Shown one piece after another: positions 20,164 to 30,499 of a stretch of 64,000 nt of DNA; position 1 is the first letter of the stretch; the number at the start of each line of letters is the position of its first letter. The stretch covers positions 21,375,346-21,439,345 of the forward strand of contig CM020618.1 of the NCBI GenBank assembly GCA_009829735.1. Reading direction: 5' to 3'. This DNA comes from Pyropia yezoensis (taxonomy: Eukaryota > Rhodophyta > Bangiophyceae > Bangiales > Bangiaceae). A program made the translations under genes and the position numbers. Under the pieces are notes generated by a model. The model made no database searches, was not told where the DNA came from, and was given only the letters and a program-made list of their open reading frames with translations.

Positions 20164-23100
20164 ATGGCGGTCGGGGACTCTGCGAAGAAGCCGCCGTCGG
20201 CCGGTGGTGACTCGACCCGCGCCGCCAGCGCGGTGGTGCGCACGCTGAGCGGTCTCTCGGACGATGGCGTGATGCCGCGGTCTGCCAACAATGTCAGCTG
20301 GGATACGGGGCTCCTGTCGAGCCTCAACAGCAACATTGGGGGGATCAAGCCTGGCGGCAGGGCGGATAGCGTAGACTTCCTTAGCCCGCTCAAGAAGGAC
20401 GTGGCCCTTCTGCGGGGGCTCCTCTTTGACGTTGTCCGCGCGCAGGTGCCGGCAGAGACAATGGAGAAGTTGGAGATCATCTCCAAGCTGTCGTCTGAGT
20501 TTCACGTGGAGGCCGAGGACGCGACTTTCACGTCCATTGCAGGGACCATTGGCAACCTGTCTGAGGAGGAGCTGCAGCTGGTACGCTTCAGCCCCACGTT
20601 TTCTATGGACCGTCCCGTGCAGTCTGCGTATTCCTTTCTATGTTTCTGGCCAGGTTGCTGGCCAGTTGGAGGTGGGGTTTTGTTTCAAGCCCACAGGGCC
20701 TACTCTTTGCACATGATGACTAGTTGTCCGTTGTCGGAGGGACACGGACGGCAGCTAGGGCTTCACACTGACATTCGTATCGTACGCTCTATCGTCTACC
20801 TTCTGTACTATACTCTGTGCCGTGTCTTCCTGGTCAATCTGCCCTCCTCAACCCGCAGGTGGCGTCACTCTTCTCCAGCATGTCGAATGTAGCGAACATT
20901 GCTGAGTACGTGCATCGCATCCGGCGGCGTCGTTCGTACGAGCGTGGGGAGGGTGCCATGCTCACCCACACGTCGGTGGACGAAGTGCTTCGGGAGCTGG
21001 TCAAGAAGGGCCATTCCCCGGAGGAAATTCACACGGTCCTCAAGTCGCAGACGGTGGAAATGGTGCTTACGGCTCACCCGACGCAAGCTGTTAGGCGGTC
21101 GCTTCTCTCCAAGCTGCACCACATTGCAGACAACCTGTTGGACCTCCATGACAAGGCGCTGACGCCCAACGAGCGCGATGACCTCATCCTCGGGCTGGGG
21201 GCTCACCTCCGCTCTCTGTGGCGTACGGACGAGGTACGGCGCACCAAGCCGACGCCGACTGACGAGGCCCGCAACATCCTGCAAGTCATTGAGCATACTG
21301 TGTGGGATGCGGTTCCCATCTTTGTTCGTGACACCAACAAGGCCCTGCAGCGGCACAACGCCGATGTGTTGCCGCTCGATGCACGTCTCTTTTTGTTTTC
21401 CTCGTGGGCCGGCGGTGACCGCGATGGGAACCCCTTTGTGACGCCGCAGGTGACACGCGATGTCGTGGCGATCAACCGCTATCGCGCGGCGGTGCTGTAC
21501 CTGTCCGAGATTGAGCATCTGCTCTTTGACCTGTCGGTGCACTATGGGTCGGACGAGCTCAAGGCCTACAACGTGACCCTGCAGGAGGCAGAAGATGCGA
21601 AGACCAAGACGGCTGGCTCAGAGAAGGCGAACCTCAAGTACAAGGAGTTCTGGAACCACGTGCCCCCCACTGAGCCGTACCGGGTGCTCCTGTCGCACCT
21701 CCGCGACCGCATGGCCGCCACCCGCGACCACTGCGAGGCACAGCTGTCGGGGTCTCAGCCACCAGCGACGTCGGCTGAGCCGTTTGTTGAGGCGGCTGAG
21801 CTTCTCGAGCCGCTGATGGTGATGTACCGCTCGTTGGTTGACCAGGGTGATGAGCTGCTCAGTGGCCCTATTACGGACCTGGTCGCGCGGGTGCACGCTT
21901 TTGGGCTGACGCTCGTGAAGCTCGACATTCGTCAGGAGGGTGAGCAGCACACCCAGGCCATGTCAGCCATCACTGAATTCGTTGGTCTGGGCTCGTATGC
22001 CGACTGGGATGAGGCCAAGCGGATGGAGTACCTGACATCCCTGCTCTCATCCAAGCGGCCACTCATCCCGCGCGGGTTTGTACCCGAGTCGGACAAGGCT
22101 GCGGACGTGCTGGATACGTTTGAGACCATTGCGGGCATGGGCCGCGAGGCCCTTGGCGCGTATGTTGTGTCGATGTGCTTCACCCCGTCCGACGTCCTGT
22201 TGGTCGCCTTCCTGCAGAGGGAGTACGCCACCTCTGCTGACAGTAAGCCTCTTCGTGTGGTGCCGCTGCTTGAAACCATTGGCGCCTTGCAGTCGTGCTC
22301 CACGACGCTCAGCACTCTCTTTGCGCATCCATGGTACCGACAGTACTTGTCCGACAACTTTGACGATGTCCAGGAGGTGATGGTGGGCTACTCGGACTCT
22401 GGCAAGGACGGTGGGCGCCTGACATCTGCATGGGAGCTGTACAAGGCGCAGGAGGCGATGGTGGCGATTGCTGAGGAGCATGGCGTTTGCCTTCGCTTCT
22501 TCCACGGCCGCGGTGGCACCGTTGGCCGTGGCGGTGGCCCGCAACACCTCGCCATTCTGTCGCAGCCGCCGAAGACCATCAATGGATACCTTCGGGTGAC
22601 AATCCAGGGTGAAGTGATGGAGCAGGACTTTGGTCTGGCGGGCCTGGCCACCCGCACCCTTGAGACGTACACGACGGCGGTGCTGAAGGCTGACCTGGCT
22701 TCGGAGGTGTCCATCAAGCCCGAATGGAGGGCGGTGATGGACGGACTCTCCACCGCGTCATACACCCACTACCGGCGCATTGTGCACGAGGAGCCCCGCT
22801 TTGTAGAGTACTTCCGCTTTGCGACGCCGGAGCAGGAGTTGGGGCTGCTGAACATTGGCTCGCGTCCCCAGAAGCGCAAGGCTGGTGGTGTCGAGACGCT
22901 CCGTGCCATCCCCTGGATCTTTGCGTGGACACAGACGCGGCTGCACCTGCCAGTGTGGCTTGGCCTTGGCACCGCCCTCGCGGCGTCGAGCGAGGAACAG
23001 ATGGCGACGATCAGGGCCATGTACAAGGAGTGGCCCTTCTTCAAGTCCTTCTTTGACCTGATTGAGATGGTGTTGGCCAAGGCGGACGCCCAGACGTCTG

Positions 23101-23414
23101 CGCACTACGACACGGAGCTGGTGCCCAAGGAGCTGCAGTCGTTTGGTGCGGAGCTGCGGGAGCTCCTGTGTGGCGTCATCTCGACTGTGCTTGACACGAC
23201 TGGCGCGCGGCAGCTGCTGGACAAGGACCCGGTGCAGAAGCGGGCGATTGAGACGCGGCGGGAGTGGACGCTGCCGCTCAACCTGGTGCAGGTGGAGGCC
23301 CTCCGGCGCAAGCGCGAGCTCCTCACCAAGGGCGACACTTTGCCGACGGCGCTCGTTGATGCGCTCGTCATCTCCATGAAGGGGATTAGCAGCGCCCTCC
23401 AGAACACGGGGTAG
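20164..23414 (+). CDS. PPC: Phosphoenolpyruvate carboxylase (two exons: 20164-20580, 20859-23414)
   Basis: Carboxylates PEP with bicarbonate to oxaloacetate, an anaplerotic and carbon-fixing step normally in the cytosol. The spliced protein is 990 residues, close to the family's usual 880-1,000. Diagnostic motifs are VLTAHPTQ with the catalytic His (about residue 210), GGDRDGNPFVT (about 320), GYSDSGKDGGR (about 650), FFHGRGGTVGRGGGP (about 687) and the invariant C-terminal QNTG. The start ATG has a good context (GTCATGG) and gives a 139-residue first exon. The plant-type N-terminal phosphorylation motif (acid-base-x-x-SIDAQLR) is not present, so regulation probably differs from that of land-plant PEPC. 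The frame is intact across both exons. Confidence 0.95.
20581..20858 (+). other. Spliceosomal intron in PEP carboxylase
   Basis: 278-bp phase-0 intron with GT at 20581 (CTG|GTACGC) and CCCGCAG at the 3' end (20858). Splicing joins ...EEELQL to VASLFSSM, restoring the conserved PEPC order ahead of ANIAEYVHRIR. The intron is less GC-rich than the exons. Coding would run on in frame past the donor only into unrelated sequence. Confidence 0.85.
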
Positions 23415-25427
23415 TGCCGCAGGCTCGTCCTCCTCCCTCCCCCCCTCCTCCCCCCTCCCTACCCCGCTGCCCCGCGTCGCGGTGTATGCGGGCGCTGCGC
23501 GAACCTTTGTTTTCTTGACCCGGCCGTGTCCCGGTCTGCGTTTCTAGCAGCCCATGTCTGCCATAGGCTTGTACTCTTTCCGTTCTCTCTTCTGTTGCTG
23601 CATGGTCTGTAGTCGCGTAGAGGACCCTGGGCGTGGTCCGCGATTGTTCACCCTTCTGTCTGTATTGATGTCACCCGTGCACGCGTGGGATAGGAAAACG
23701 CGGCGCGCGCCGCGGCGCGCTCGGCCGCGGCCGGCCTGGCAGCCTCGCGGCTGGCCGCCGCCGCGGCCGGGGCCCGTCGCGTGAGCGTCCACGGCGGCAC
23801 CGCTGGTCACCGCGGCGAGCGGCACAGAAAAAGGCGTTGCAACCAGCCCCGCGTGCAAAAAAGGGATGAAGCGCCTGCCAATCCCCTCCCCAACCCCCGC
23901 ACGTGCGCGCACGAGGCTGCGCAGGCGCCGCCCCCCGCGCTCCACACCCGCGGCGCGCTTCATACGGGGTGGGCCCCCGAGGCGGAGGAGCGTCGGCGGG
24001 CGGCCGCCGCCACGCTGTCGTGGGTGGCGGTGCGCGACCGCACCCTGCGTCTGGCCATCGCCCCCGCAGCGGGCGGCGGCGGCGGCAGCAGCCCGCGAGG
24101 GAACCAGGTGCCCCCCACCGCGTCCCCCCCCCCTCTGCTTACCCGTCCTTCCCACCTGTCGCCCCTCCCACCGCGGCAGCTGGCCCTGCCGACGGAGTGT
24201 CCTCTCCATCCCCCTCTGCCGCTGTGGTCCCGTTGGCCGTCTGCCGGCGTGGGGTGAGTGGGACCTTGACTCCCCCGCCGTGGCGGCGGCGACACCCCTC
24301 AGGAACATGCCGGGCGACGCCGACGGCGCCGTGGCCACGGCGGTGGCGGCAGCAGCAGCAGTGGCCATGGCGGCCGCGATGCCGGTGGCGTCGCTGGCCG
24401 ACGCGTTGCGAATGAGCGACGGCGGCCGCGGCTGGCGCGGCGGCCCCCGCAAGCGGGGCGGGCGGCCGCCCCCCACGACCCTCTCCACAGGCGGCAGCCG
24501 CCGACGCCGCGGGGCGCCCAGCGGCGGGCGACGGCAGCGGCGGAGGCCCCCGCCGACGTCGCCTCCCCGTCGAACAACGTGCAACAGGGGCGGGTGGCGG
24601 CGGCGGCGGCGGCGGCGGCGACGGCGGCGGGCGGCGGCGGCGGCGGCGGGCGCCCCCCATTCTTCTCGCTCCCGGTCCCCCAACGTCGCCCGCGCTGACA
24701 CCGCCGTCACTGCTGCCGGAGAGGTCCCCCCCCGACGGCGGAAGCAGCAGCGCCGCGTGGCCACCCCCGCTCGCGGCCTCGGCACGGCCGCCGTCACCAC
24801 CGCGTTGGGAGCACTAGGCGTGCAGAGAGCGGGGGGCTGATCGCGGTTTGCCCCTCCCCCTCCCCACTGTGGCCGCCGCGCGCTGGTTGCAACCCCCTTT
24901 CACGGGAACGCGTCTCAGCGGCGTTTGTGCTCCCTATTTACACGCCCTGTGGCCGCCAGGCGGCGGCCGGTGTCGGCGGCCGCCTGCGGCAACGACGGCT
25001 GTCCGACCCCCTACGTCCTTGTCCCCGGGGGAATGCGCCGCCCGTGGCGGCGTCGTCGGGTCGTTTCGCCGCCGTCACACCCTCCCTGCCCCATCCGCTC
25101 TTGACCCGTGCCCCTATCCGCCGCCCTTGCCCGCCAGATGCGTTTCGTCGATGTTTTCGCAAACTTCCGATGGGTCGACGTCCAGATCCAGACCAAGAGA
25201 TGTGGTCCATCTGGTCAACAAGCACTAGGAAACGGTCGGCAGTGGAACACCGACCGCTTAGCTTGCGCGTCGGGGGGTACATCCCCCTTCCCGCTTCCCG
25301 TGCAGCTGCCGCGGTCACCGCCCCACCGCCGGGCCTCGCGTGCGGTGGTCGGGGCGCACGCCCCCCCCCCCCTCCCCCTCTTCCCCTTTCCCCTCCCCCC
25401 CTCCCGGCAGCCACACACACCCCCGCC
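23415..25427. other. PEPC 3' region and low-complexity GC-rich stretch
   Basis: After the PEPC stop come pyrimidine-rich 3' sequence and about 2 kb of very GC-rich DNA with overlapping frames on both strands. One forward frame near 24300-24840 reads with an Ala-rich start and an AT-hook-like RKRGGRPP. A perfect donor-like GTGAGT is present at 24254. Without a domain or a comparison I cannot support a gene here. Confidence 0.3.
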
Positions 25428-25739
25428 ATGCCTGCCGGGCCGGCTTTTGCGCCACCGTCGCGGCCGCCGCTCCTCCTCCCCCCCAGCCAGTGGCTCGGGC
25501 GGGGGGCCGCCGCCGCCGCCGCCGCCGTCGCCAGCCCTGCCCGCTGCTGCTCGCCCCGGTCACCGCCGCCGCCCGTCGCTGCGGCGGCGGCCGCTGCCAG
25601 CCCGTCTGCGTGCGGCGGTGGCGGTGGTGGCGGCGGCGGCGGGTCAGCCGGTGCGGCGGCCGCGACGGTGCGGCCGCCGCTGTTGGCGCTCCTGACTGAC
25701 GGCGTCACTCCACCACCCCACGTGACTGTCGCCGCCGCG

Positions 25740-25786
<47 letters not shown>

Positions 25787-26570
25787 AGAGGCGGGGGCAG
25801 CCAGCGGCGGCGGCACCACCCTGGTGATGCTGCGCAACAAGGGGGTGCCGCCGGCAGAGCTGACAACGCTCGCGCTGCGCCTCGCCGCCGCCCTGGACGT
25901 GGCCCCAGCGGCGGCGGCGGTGACCGCGGGATCCCCTCTGCCGCCGCCGCCCACCCCCCCAACCATAGCGCTCGTCGTCAACACCTCCACCGCAGCTGCG
26001 GTGGCAGTGGCGGCCCGCCACCCGCGCCTGCGGGTGGGACTCCACCTGCCCGCCGCGGCCGTATCAGCGGCGGCCGTGGCGGCCGGCCGCGCTGCCCTGG
26101 CCGCCGCCGCCACCATCGCCGCCACTGCCGCCACCTCTGCCGCCGCCACCGCCACGGCTGTCAATGCGGCTGCCGCTGCACCAGTCGGCGCGTGCGTCGG
26201 GGCGCCTGTCCCGTCGCCGCCCACCCCCCCTGCCCTCGTGGGCGCCTCTGCGCACAGCGTCGCCGAGGTGGCTGCCGCCACCGCCGCAGGCGTCGACTAC
26301 CTCCTCGTCGGCACCCTCTACGAGACGGCCAGCCACCCAGGCAAGACCCCCGAAGGCCTTGCCGGCCTGGCCGCCGCCGTCGCCGCCGCCGGGGGGGTGC
26401 CCTGCGTGGGCGTCGGGGGGGTGACCGCCGACCGGGTGTCAGCGGCGGTGGGCACGGGCGCGGGGGGGGTGGCTGTCATCTCGGCCTTTGCCGCGGCGGC
26501 TGACCCAGTGGCGGCGGCGGCGGAACTGGGGGGGGTGCTCTGCCGAACGTGGGGAGAACATATGGGGTAG
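25428..26570 (+). CDS. Thiamine-phosphate synthase / TenI-like protein
   Basis: About 380 residues from the ATG at 25428; the frame is open further upstream, so the start is uncertain. Residues 1-80 are Ala/Pro/Ser-rich and could be a plastid transit peptide. From about residue 84 a (beta/alpha)8 ThiE/TenI fold is recognisable: LLALLTDG, VMLRNKGV (in place of the usual QLREK), RVGLHLP, LVGASAHSVAEV, AGVDYLLVGTLYETASHPGK, GVPCVGVGGVTADRV and GGVAVISAF near the end. ThiE joins the thiazole and pyrimidine phosphates to make thiamine phosphate; TenI relatives aromatise the thiazole. The phosphate-binding end is well kept, the first half is diverged and padded with Ala runs, so catalytic identity is open. 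It converges with the FolD gene, 263 bp apart. Confidence 0.7.
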
Positions 26571-26833
26571 AGGGCAACCCCCTGGTTGGCAGGGACAGCG
26601 GCAGAGGAGCGGGGCGGGGGTAGGGGGGGAGGGGGGACCGTGTGGCGCGGTGGCAGCCCTCGAACGACAGACGGCACCGTCGACGGAACCCGCGACATGC
26701 AGGTCTAGACCAAACTGCGGAAGGCTGCCAAACAGGACAAGATAAGATACATGGAAGAGATGGCTAGGGCCCAATCCACCTGCCTACCGCGGCGCCTAGA
26801 GACTACAGTAACCCACCCGTCTGCCGGGCTGCG
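26571..26833. other. Convergent intergenic region, ThiE-like / FolD
   Basis: 263 bp between two stop codons of convergent genes. It must hold both 3' ends. No further feature is seen. Confidence 0.5.
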
Positions 26834-28021
26834 TCACTGGTGCTGAAAGGACCGCTCTGCCGCGTCGACCGTGTTGACCAGCAGCATCGCAATGGTCATG
26901 GGCCCTACCCCCCCGGGCACGGGCGTGATGGCTGACGCCACAGACAGTGCACCTTCCCACTCCACGTCACCCACCAGGCGGTAGCCCCGCTTCTTGGTTG
27001 CGTCGTCCACGGCATTGATGCCCACGTCAACCACCACCACGCCCGGCTTGAGCCACTCGGCCTTCACATAGCCTGGCCGGCCGACGGCCGACACCACGAT
27101 GTCGGCCTCGCGGACCAGGTCGCCTACGTTGACCGTCTTGGAATGACACACCGTAACGGTGGCGTTGCGGTGCATGAGGAGGAGCGCCACGGGAAGACCA
27201 ACAATGTTGCTCCGCCCGAGAATCACCGCCCGCTTGCCCGCTGGGTCGACCCCGTAGCGATCAAGGAGCTCGATCACCCCCTTGGGTGTGCACGGCACCG
27301 CCCGCGGGGGGCTGCGGCCGGCCATGGCGAGCCGACCAAAGTTGAGCGCGTGGAAGCCGTCCACGTCCTTGTCCAGCGCAATCGCGTCGAGAACCACCTC
27401 GTCATTCATGCCCGCGGGGAGCGGAAGCTGCACAAGGATGCCGTGCACGTCGGTCCGGTCATTGAGCGTGCGGATGAGGTCAATGAGGGACTCTTGCGAG
27501 GAGTCGGCGGGGAGCTCATATCCAAACGACGCAATGCCCGCCGCCTCGCACGCCGCCCGCTTGGACCGCACGTACGTCTGCGAGTCCTTACGCTCGCCCA
27601 CAATCACCACTGCCAGGCCAGGGGTGCCGCCACAGACATTGTCCGCGTAGCGGCTCTTGAGCGCCGCCACCCGCACGGCCACCTCCTCCCGCACCGTCGC
27701 GGCAGTTGCCTTTCCATCAAGGAGGGTAGCAGTAGTCGCGGTCGAGGGGGCGACAGCCGCCGCGGCCGATGCGGCCGCCGCTGATGCCGACGATGGTTGT
27801 CCGCCCGCGGCCGACATAGTGACGCCCGGCGCCCAGTAGGTGGCCGCCGCTGCCGCAATACGCCGCTCCTCAGTGACCAGGTAGGTAGTGCTGCACGCAC
27901 GGCGGATAGGGAGCGCACGGCGAGAAAGTCCCCACCGGCAGAGCGCGTGGGATCGGAGAGTGGCAGCTCGGGCGGCGGCGGGAGGGGGGAAGACGGCAAA
28001 CGCCGCGGGCGGTGCCGCCAT
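26834..28021 (-). CDS. folD: Bifunctional methylenetetrahydrofolate dehydrogenase / methenyl-THF cyclohydrolase, organelle-type
   Basis: Interconverts 5,10-methylene-THF and 10-formyl-THF in one-carbon metabolism. 395 residues from ATG 28021. All FolD signatures are present in order: SQTYVRSKRAACEAAGI with the catalytic Lys, GILVQLPLP, DKDVDGFH, PCTPKGVIELL, VILGRSNIVGLPVALLL (the NAD(P)-binding loop), DIVVSAVGRPG, VVVDVGIN, GDVEW and ITPVPGGVGPMTIAMLL. The first 68 residues are rich in Ala, Arg and Ser without acids until about residue 51, as in mitochondrial or plastid presequences. A second in-frame ATG at 27817 (Met-69, MSAAGG) could start a cytosolic form. The frame extends upstream through the shared promoter, but that part is a shadow. 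Confidence 0.93.
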   Translation of the reverse strand: MAAPPAAFAVFPPPAAARAATLRSHALCRWGLSRRALPIRRACSTTYLVTEERRIAAAAATYWAPGVTMSAAGGQPSSASAAAASAAAAVAPSTATTATLLDGKATAATVREEVAVRVAALKSRYADNVCGGTPGLAVVIVGERKDSQTYVRSKRAACEAAGIASFGYELPADSSQESLIDLIRTLNDRTDVHGILVQLPLPAGMNDEVVLDAIALDKDVDGFHALNFGRLAMAGRSPPRAVPCTPKGVIELLDRYGVDPAGKRAVILGRSNIVGLPVALLLMHRNATVTVCHSKTVNVGDLVREADIVVSAVGRPGYVKAEWLKPGVVVVDVGINAVDDATKKRGYRLVGDVEWEGALSVASAITPVPGGVGPMTIAMLLVNTVDAAERSFQHQ

Positions 28022-28516
28022 ACGACGGGACGGCGAGGGTGAGCAGGCTCGACTCGCGGGGGAAGCAACCAAGCTGCAAGCAAGTGGGGCGGAATGTGAA
28101 AAAGCAAGTCGTGCTAGGCGAGAGGTTGACAGACGTGATGACGGGGACGGTGCGAGCGCGAGCGTCGGCGTCGGGAAGGGCGGGATCCGGGCTCGGATCG
28201 GCCGCAGTCGACGAGGCCACGTTGTACTCAAATCTGAAAACTTAAAGAACTTTCTCGAAAACTCCTGGAGTTCACTTTGCACGAGTCCGACAGGGAGGCT
28301 ACTTTTATGACGGTTGGGCTCCTCCGGGTGGGCTACTATTATTACATGGCCGGGCTCCGGGGATCCGGCCGGGTGTGCTGCTTCACGTGGTGTGGTGATG
28401 ACAAACCGTCCCACCCACACCCGACTATTCCTCCCCGCCCCCCTCCACGACGCTCCCCCTACACCTCCCTCTTCCTTGCCTGCGCGACTGCGTGCGCCGC
28501 GCCGGTGGGGCGCCGC
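28022..28516. promoter_or_regulatory. Shared divergent promoter region, FolD / MYB
   Basis: 495 bp between the ATGs of two outward-facing genes. It contains an AT-rich part (about 28225-28365), unusual for this GC-rich stretch, and CT-rich leader sequence before the MYB ATG. Both 5' leaders and any core promoters must lie here. No specific element is identified. Confidence 0.45.
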
Positions 28517-30499
28517 ATGGCCACCACCCCCGGTGGGTCTCTCTTCCCGCTGTCCGCCGTTGCGGCGGGCGGCGCGGCGGCACGGCCAGCCGCTGGGGCG
28601 GCCGGGACCACCCGCGCCCTGGTGGTGACAGGGGTTGCGGCGGCGGAGGCCGCGCCTCCACCGGCGTCGGTGGCGGCGGCGGCAGCGGCGGCAGAAGCAG
28701 CGGATGCGGCAGCGGCGGCGACAGCAGGCCAGGTGCCGCCCACATTGGCTGCCTCGGGGGCCGTGACCAATGCTGCGGGGGCGGCATTTTGGCCCGCCCC
28801 CCCCCTCCCCTCTGGGGGGCAACCTTGCGCCCATCCTCCCCCCGCTCTCTCCCCCCGCTCCCTTCCCCCCGTCGGCAACACACCCGCTGCGCCGCCGCCG
28901 TCTGGCTGCGTCGTTGGCGACGCCGTCTACAATGACCGGGGCCACCGGGTGTGTGGGGTGCGGAACCAGCGGGGCAACCTGTGTGGCCGCATCGGCCGGT
29001 GCCCCTTTCACGCGCGGTCCGCCGGGAGCGGGGGCGGCGAAGGAGGCGGCCCGCGCAGGCAACGGGGAAATGGGGGCGGGGTTGCAGCAGCGGCGGTGGC
29101 AGTCGCGGGGTCTTTGACGGGCGGCGTCGGTCCACCGTCGTCACCACAGCAGCGGGCGTCGGAGGGAGGCGAGAGGGCCGACGCTGTGGCAGCGGCGGTT
29201 GCGGCGGCACCAAACACCCCCGCTGGGGCCACCACCGCCAATGTTGCCGCTGTCGCCGCCTCCGCCGCCGCCGCCGCCGCCGCCGCCGCGGCCACCGCAG
29301 CCACCGGCGTTGGTTCCGGGTCGCCACCCCCGCCCCCCCCCTCCTCTCGCACGCGCGGCCCCGCCACGCGCGGGCGGCGCCCCCCCCCCCCACCCCCTTC
29401 GAACCACCGCGAAGCGGCGCTCGCCGCGGCCTATGCGCGGCGGCTGTCGGCGCTGCCCGCGCGGCCGTCGCCGCCCCCCCGTTCGCGGTACAAGGCGGCG
29501 TGGACGCGCGCGGAGCACGGGCGGTTTCTCGCGGCGCTCGCCACGCACGGTAAGGGCCGGTGGATTGCGGTGGCCGCGGCGGTTGGCACCCGCACGGCGG
29601 TGCAGTGTCAGAGCCACGCGCAAAAGTACTATGCGCGCGTGGCGGTGCCGGTGGAGCGGCGGCGGCGCGGCTCCATCTATGACGAGGATGCGGGAGACGG
29701 CCGCGGGGCGCCCGGCCTTGGGGCGAGGGGGACGGGGGGGGAGGGCGCGGGGGGGAGGGCGCTGCCGGCCCCGCCGGTAGGCGCGCTGGCACTGCTAGGG
29801 GGGCCGGATGGGGACGCACCTGCCGTGTCCGCCACGTCGTTGCCCACCGCCGCTGTGGGGGCTGCGTCCTCGGCTCCCCCGGCCACCCCCATCGTCTCCC
29901 CTCCATCCAGCATGCCACCGCCGACGTCTGTGCCCCATGTCGCAGCCGCCCCGCTCCATAGCGGCGGCATGCTCGTGCCGCCGCCCAGCGCCATGCTCCC
30001 GTTTGGCCTTGGCCCACCTCCCCCCCTCCCCCCCTGGTTGGTCGCTCCCCCTTCTGCCCCTCCTCTCCATGAGGGTGCCCTCCCTCCCCCTCCCCCGTCT
30101 GCGGCGCCCTCCCCTTCCAATCCCACTGCCGCCGCTGCTGTCGCTGCTGCCGCTGCGGCCGCCGCCGCGATGCACACCCTCCTTCCCCCGTCTGGCACGG
30201 GGTTGTCGCTGCACCCGCCCCCGCCGCCACCCCCCCGTCACCGCGTGACGGTGCACGCGAATGGGGAGGCGGGCAGCGGGGTGGCACTGCTGGTGCCTCC
30301 ATCGGGGGGGATGGCCTCCTTCTTCGCCGCCGCCGCCGCCGCGCTAGCGGAGGCGGGTGGAGGGGGTGGGGGCGGCGGGGACACCATCTTGCGCCGTGCA
30401 TTTACACGCAGCGGAGGGGAGCTTAGCGCCGTGGAGGAGATGTGCGCCGACGATGAGCTGTGGGTGTCAGATGGAACGGGCTTTGTGCTGCCCCCCTGA
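28517..30499 (+). CDS. SHAQKY-class MYB-related protein with Cys/His motif and KHA/doublecortin-like C-terminus
   Basis: The ATG at 28517 (GCCGCATGG) is chosen over an in-frame one 80 codons upstream because that part looks like leader sequence; this gives 660 residues. At about 146-165, CGVRNQRGNLCGRIGRCPFH forms a C-x9-C-x5-C-x2-H cluster likely to bind zinc. At about 323-375 lies a single MYB/SANT repeat (WTRAEHGRFLAALATHGKGR..W) ending in SHAQKYYARV, the signature of plant and algal MYB-related factors that bind I-box/evening-type elements. Residues 574-655 (HRVTVHANGE...GVALLVPP...RRAFTRSGGELSAVEE...DDELWVSDG) resemble a ubiquitin-like KHA or doublecortin domain. The linkers are Pro/Ala/Gly-rich. 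Probably a nuclear transcription factor. Confidence 0.75.
   Translation: MATTPGGSLFPLSAVAAGGAAARPAAGAAGTTRALVVTGVAAAEAAPPPASVAAAAAAAEAADAAAAATAGQVPPTLAASGAVTNAAGAAFWPAPPLPSGGQPCAHPPPALSPRSLPPVGNTPAAPPPSGCVVGDAVYNDRGHRVCGVRNQRGNLCGRIGRCPFHARSAGSGGGEGGGPRRQRGNGGGVAAAAVAVAGSLTGGVGPPSSPQQRASEGGERADAVAAAVAAAPNTPAGATTANVAAVAASAAAAAAAAAATAATGVGSGSPPPPPPSSRTRGPATRGRRPPPPPPSNHREAALAAAYARRLSALPARPSPPPRSRYKAAWTRAEHGRFLAALATHGKGRWIAVAAAVGTRTAVQCQSHAQKYYARVAVPVERRRRGSIYDEDAGDGRGAPGLGARGTGGEGAGGRALPAPPVGALALLGGPDGDAPAVSATSLPTAAVGAASSAPPATPIVSPPSSMPPPTSVPHVAAAPLHSGGMLVPPPSAMLPFGLGPPPPLPPWLVAPPSAPPLHEGALPPPPPSAAPSPSNPTAAAAVAAAAAAAAAMHTLLPPSGTGLSLHPPPPPPPRHRVTVHANGEAGSGVALLVPPSGGMASFFAAAAAALAEAGGGGGGGGDTILRRAFTRSGGELSAVEEMCADDELWVSDGTGFVLPP

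Noticed and set aside
28022-29062. 347-residue upstream extension of FolD
   Set aside because: It runs antisense through the MYB coding sequence, is Arg/Pro-rich, and lacks any motif; a normal presequence starts at 28021.
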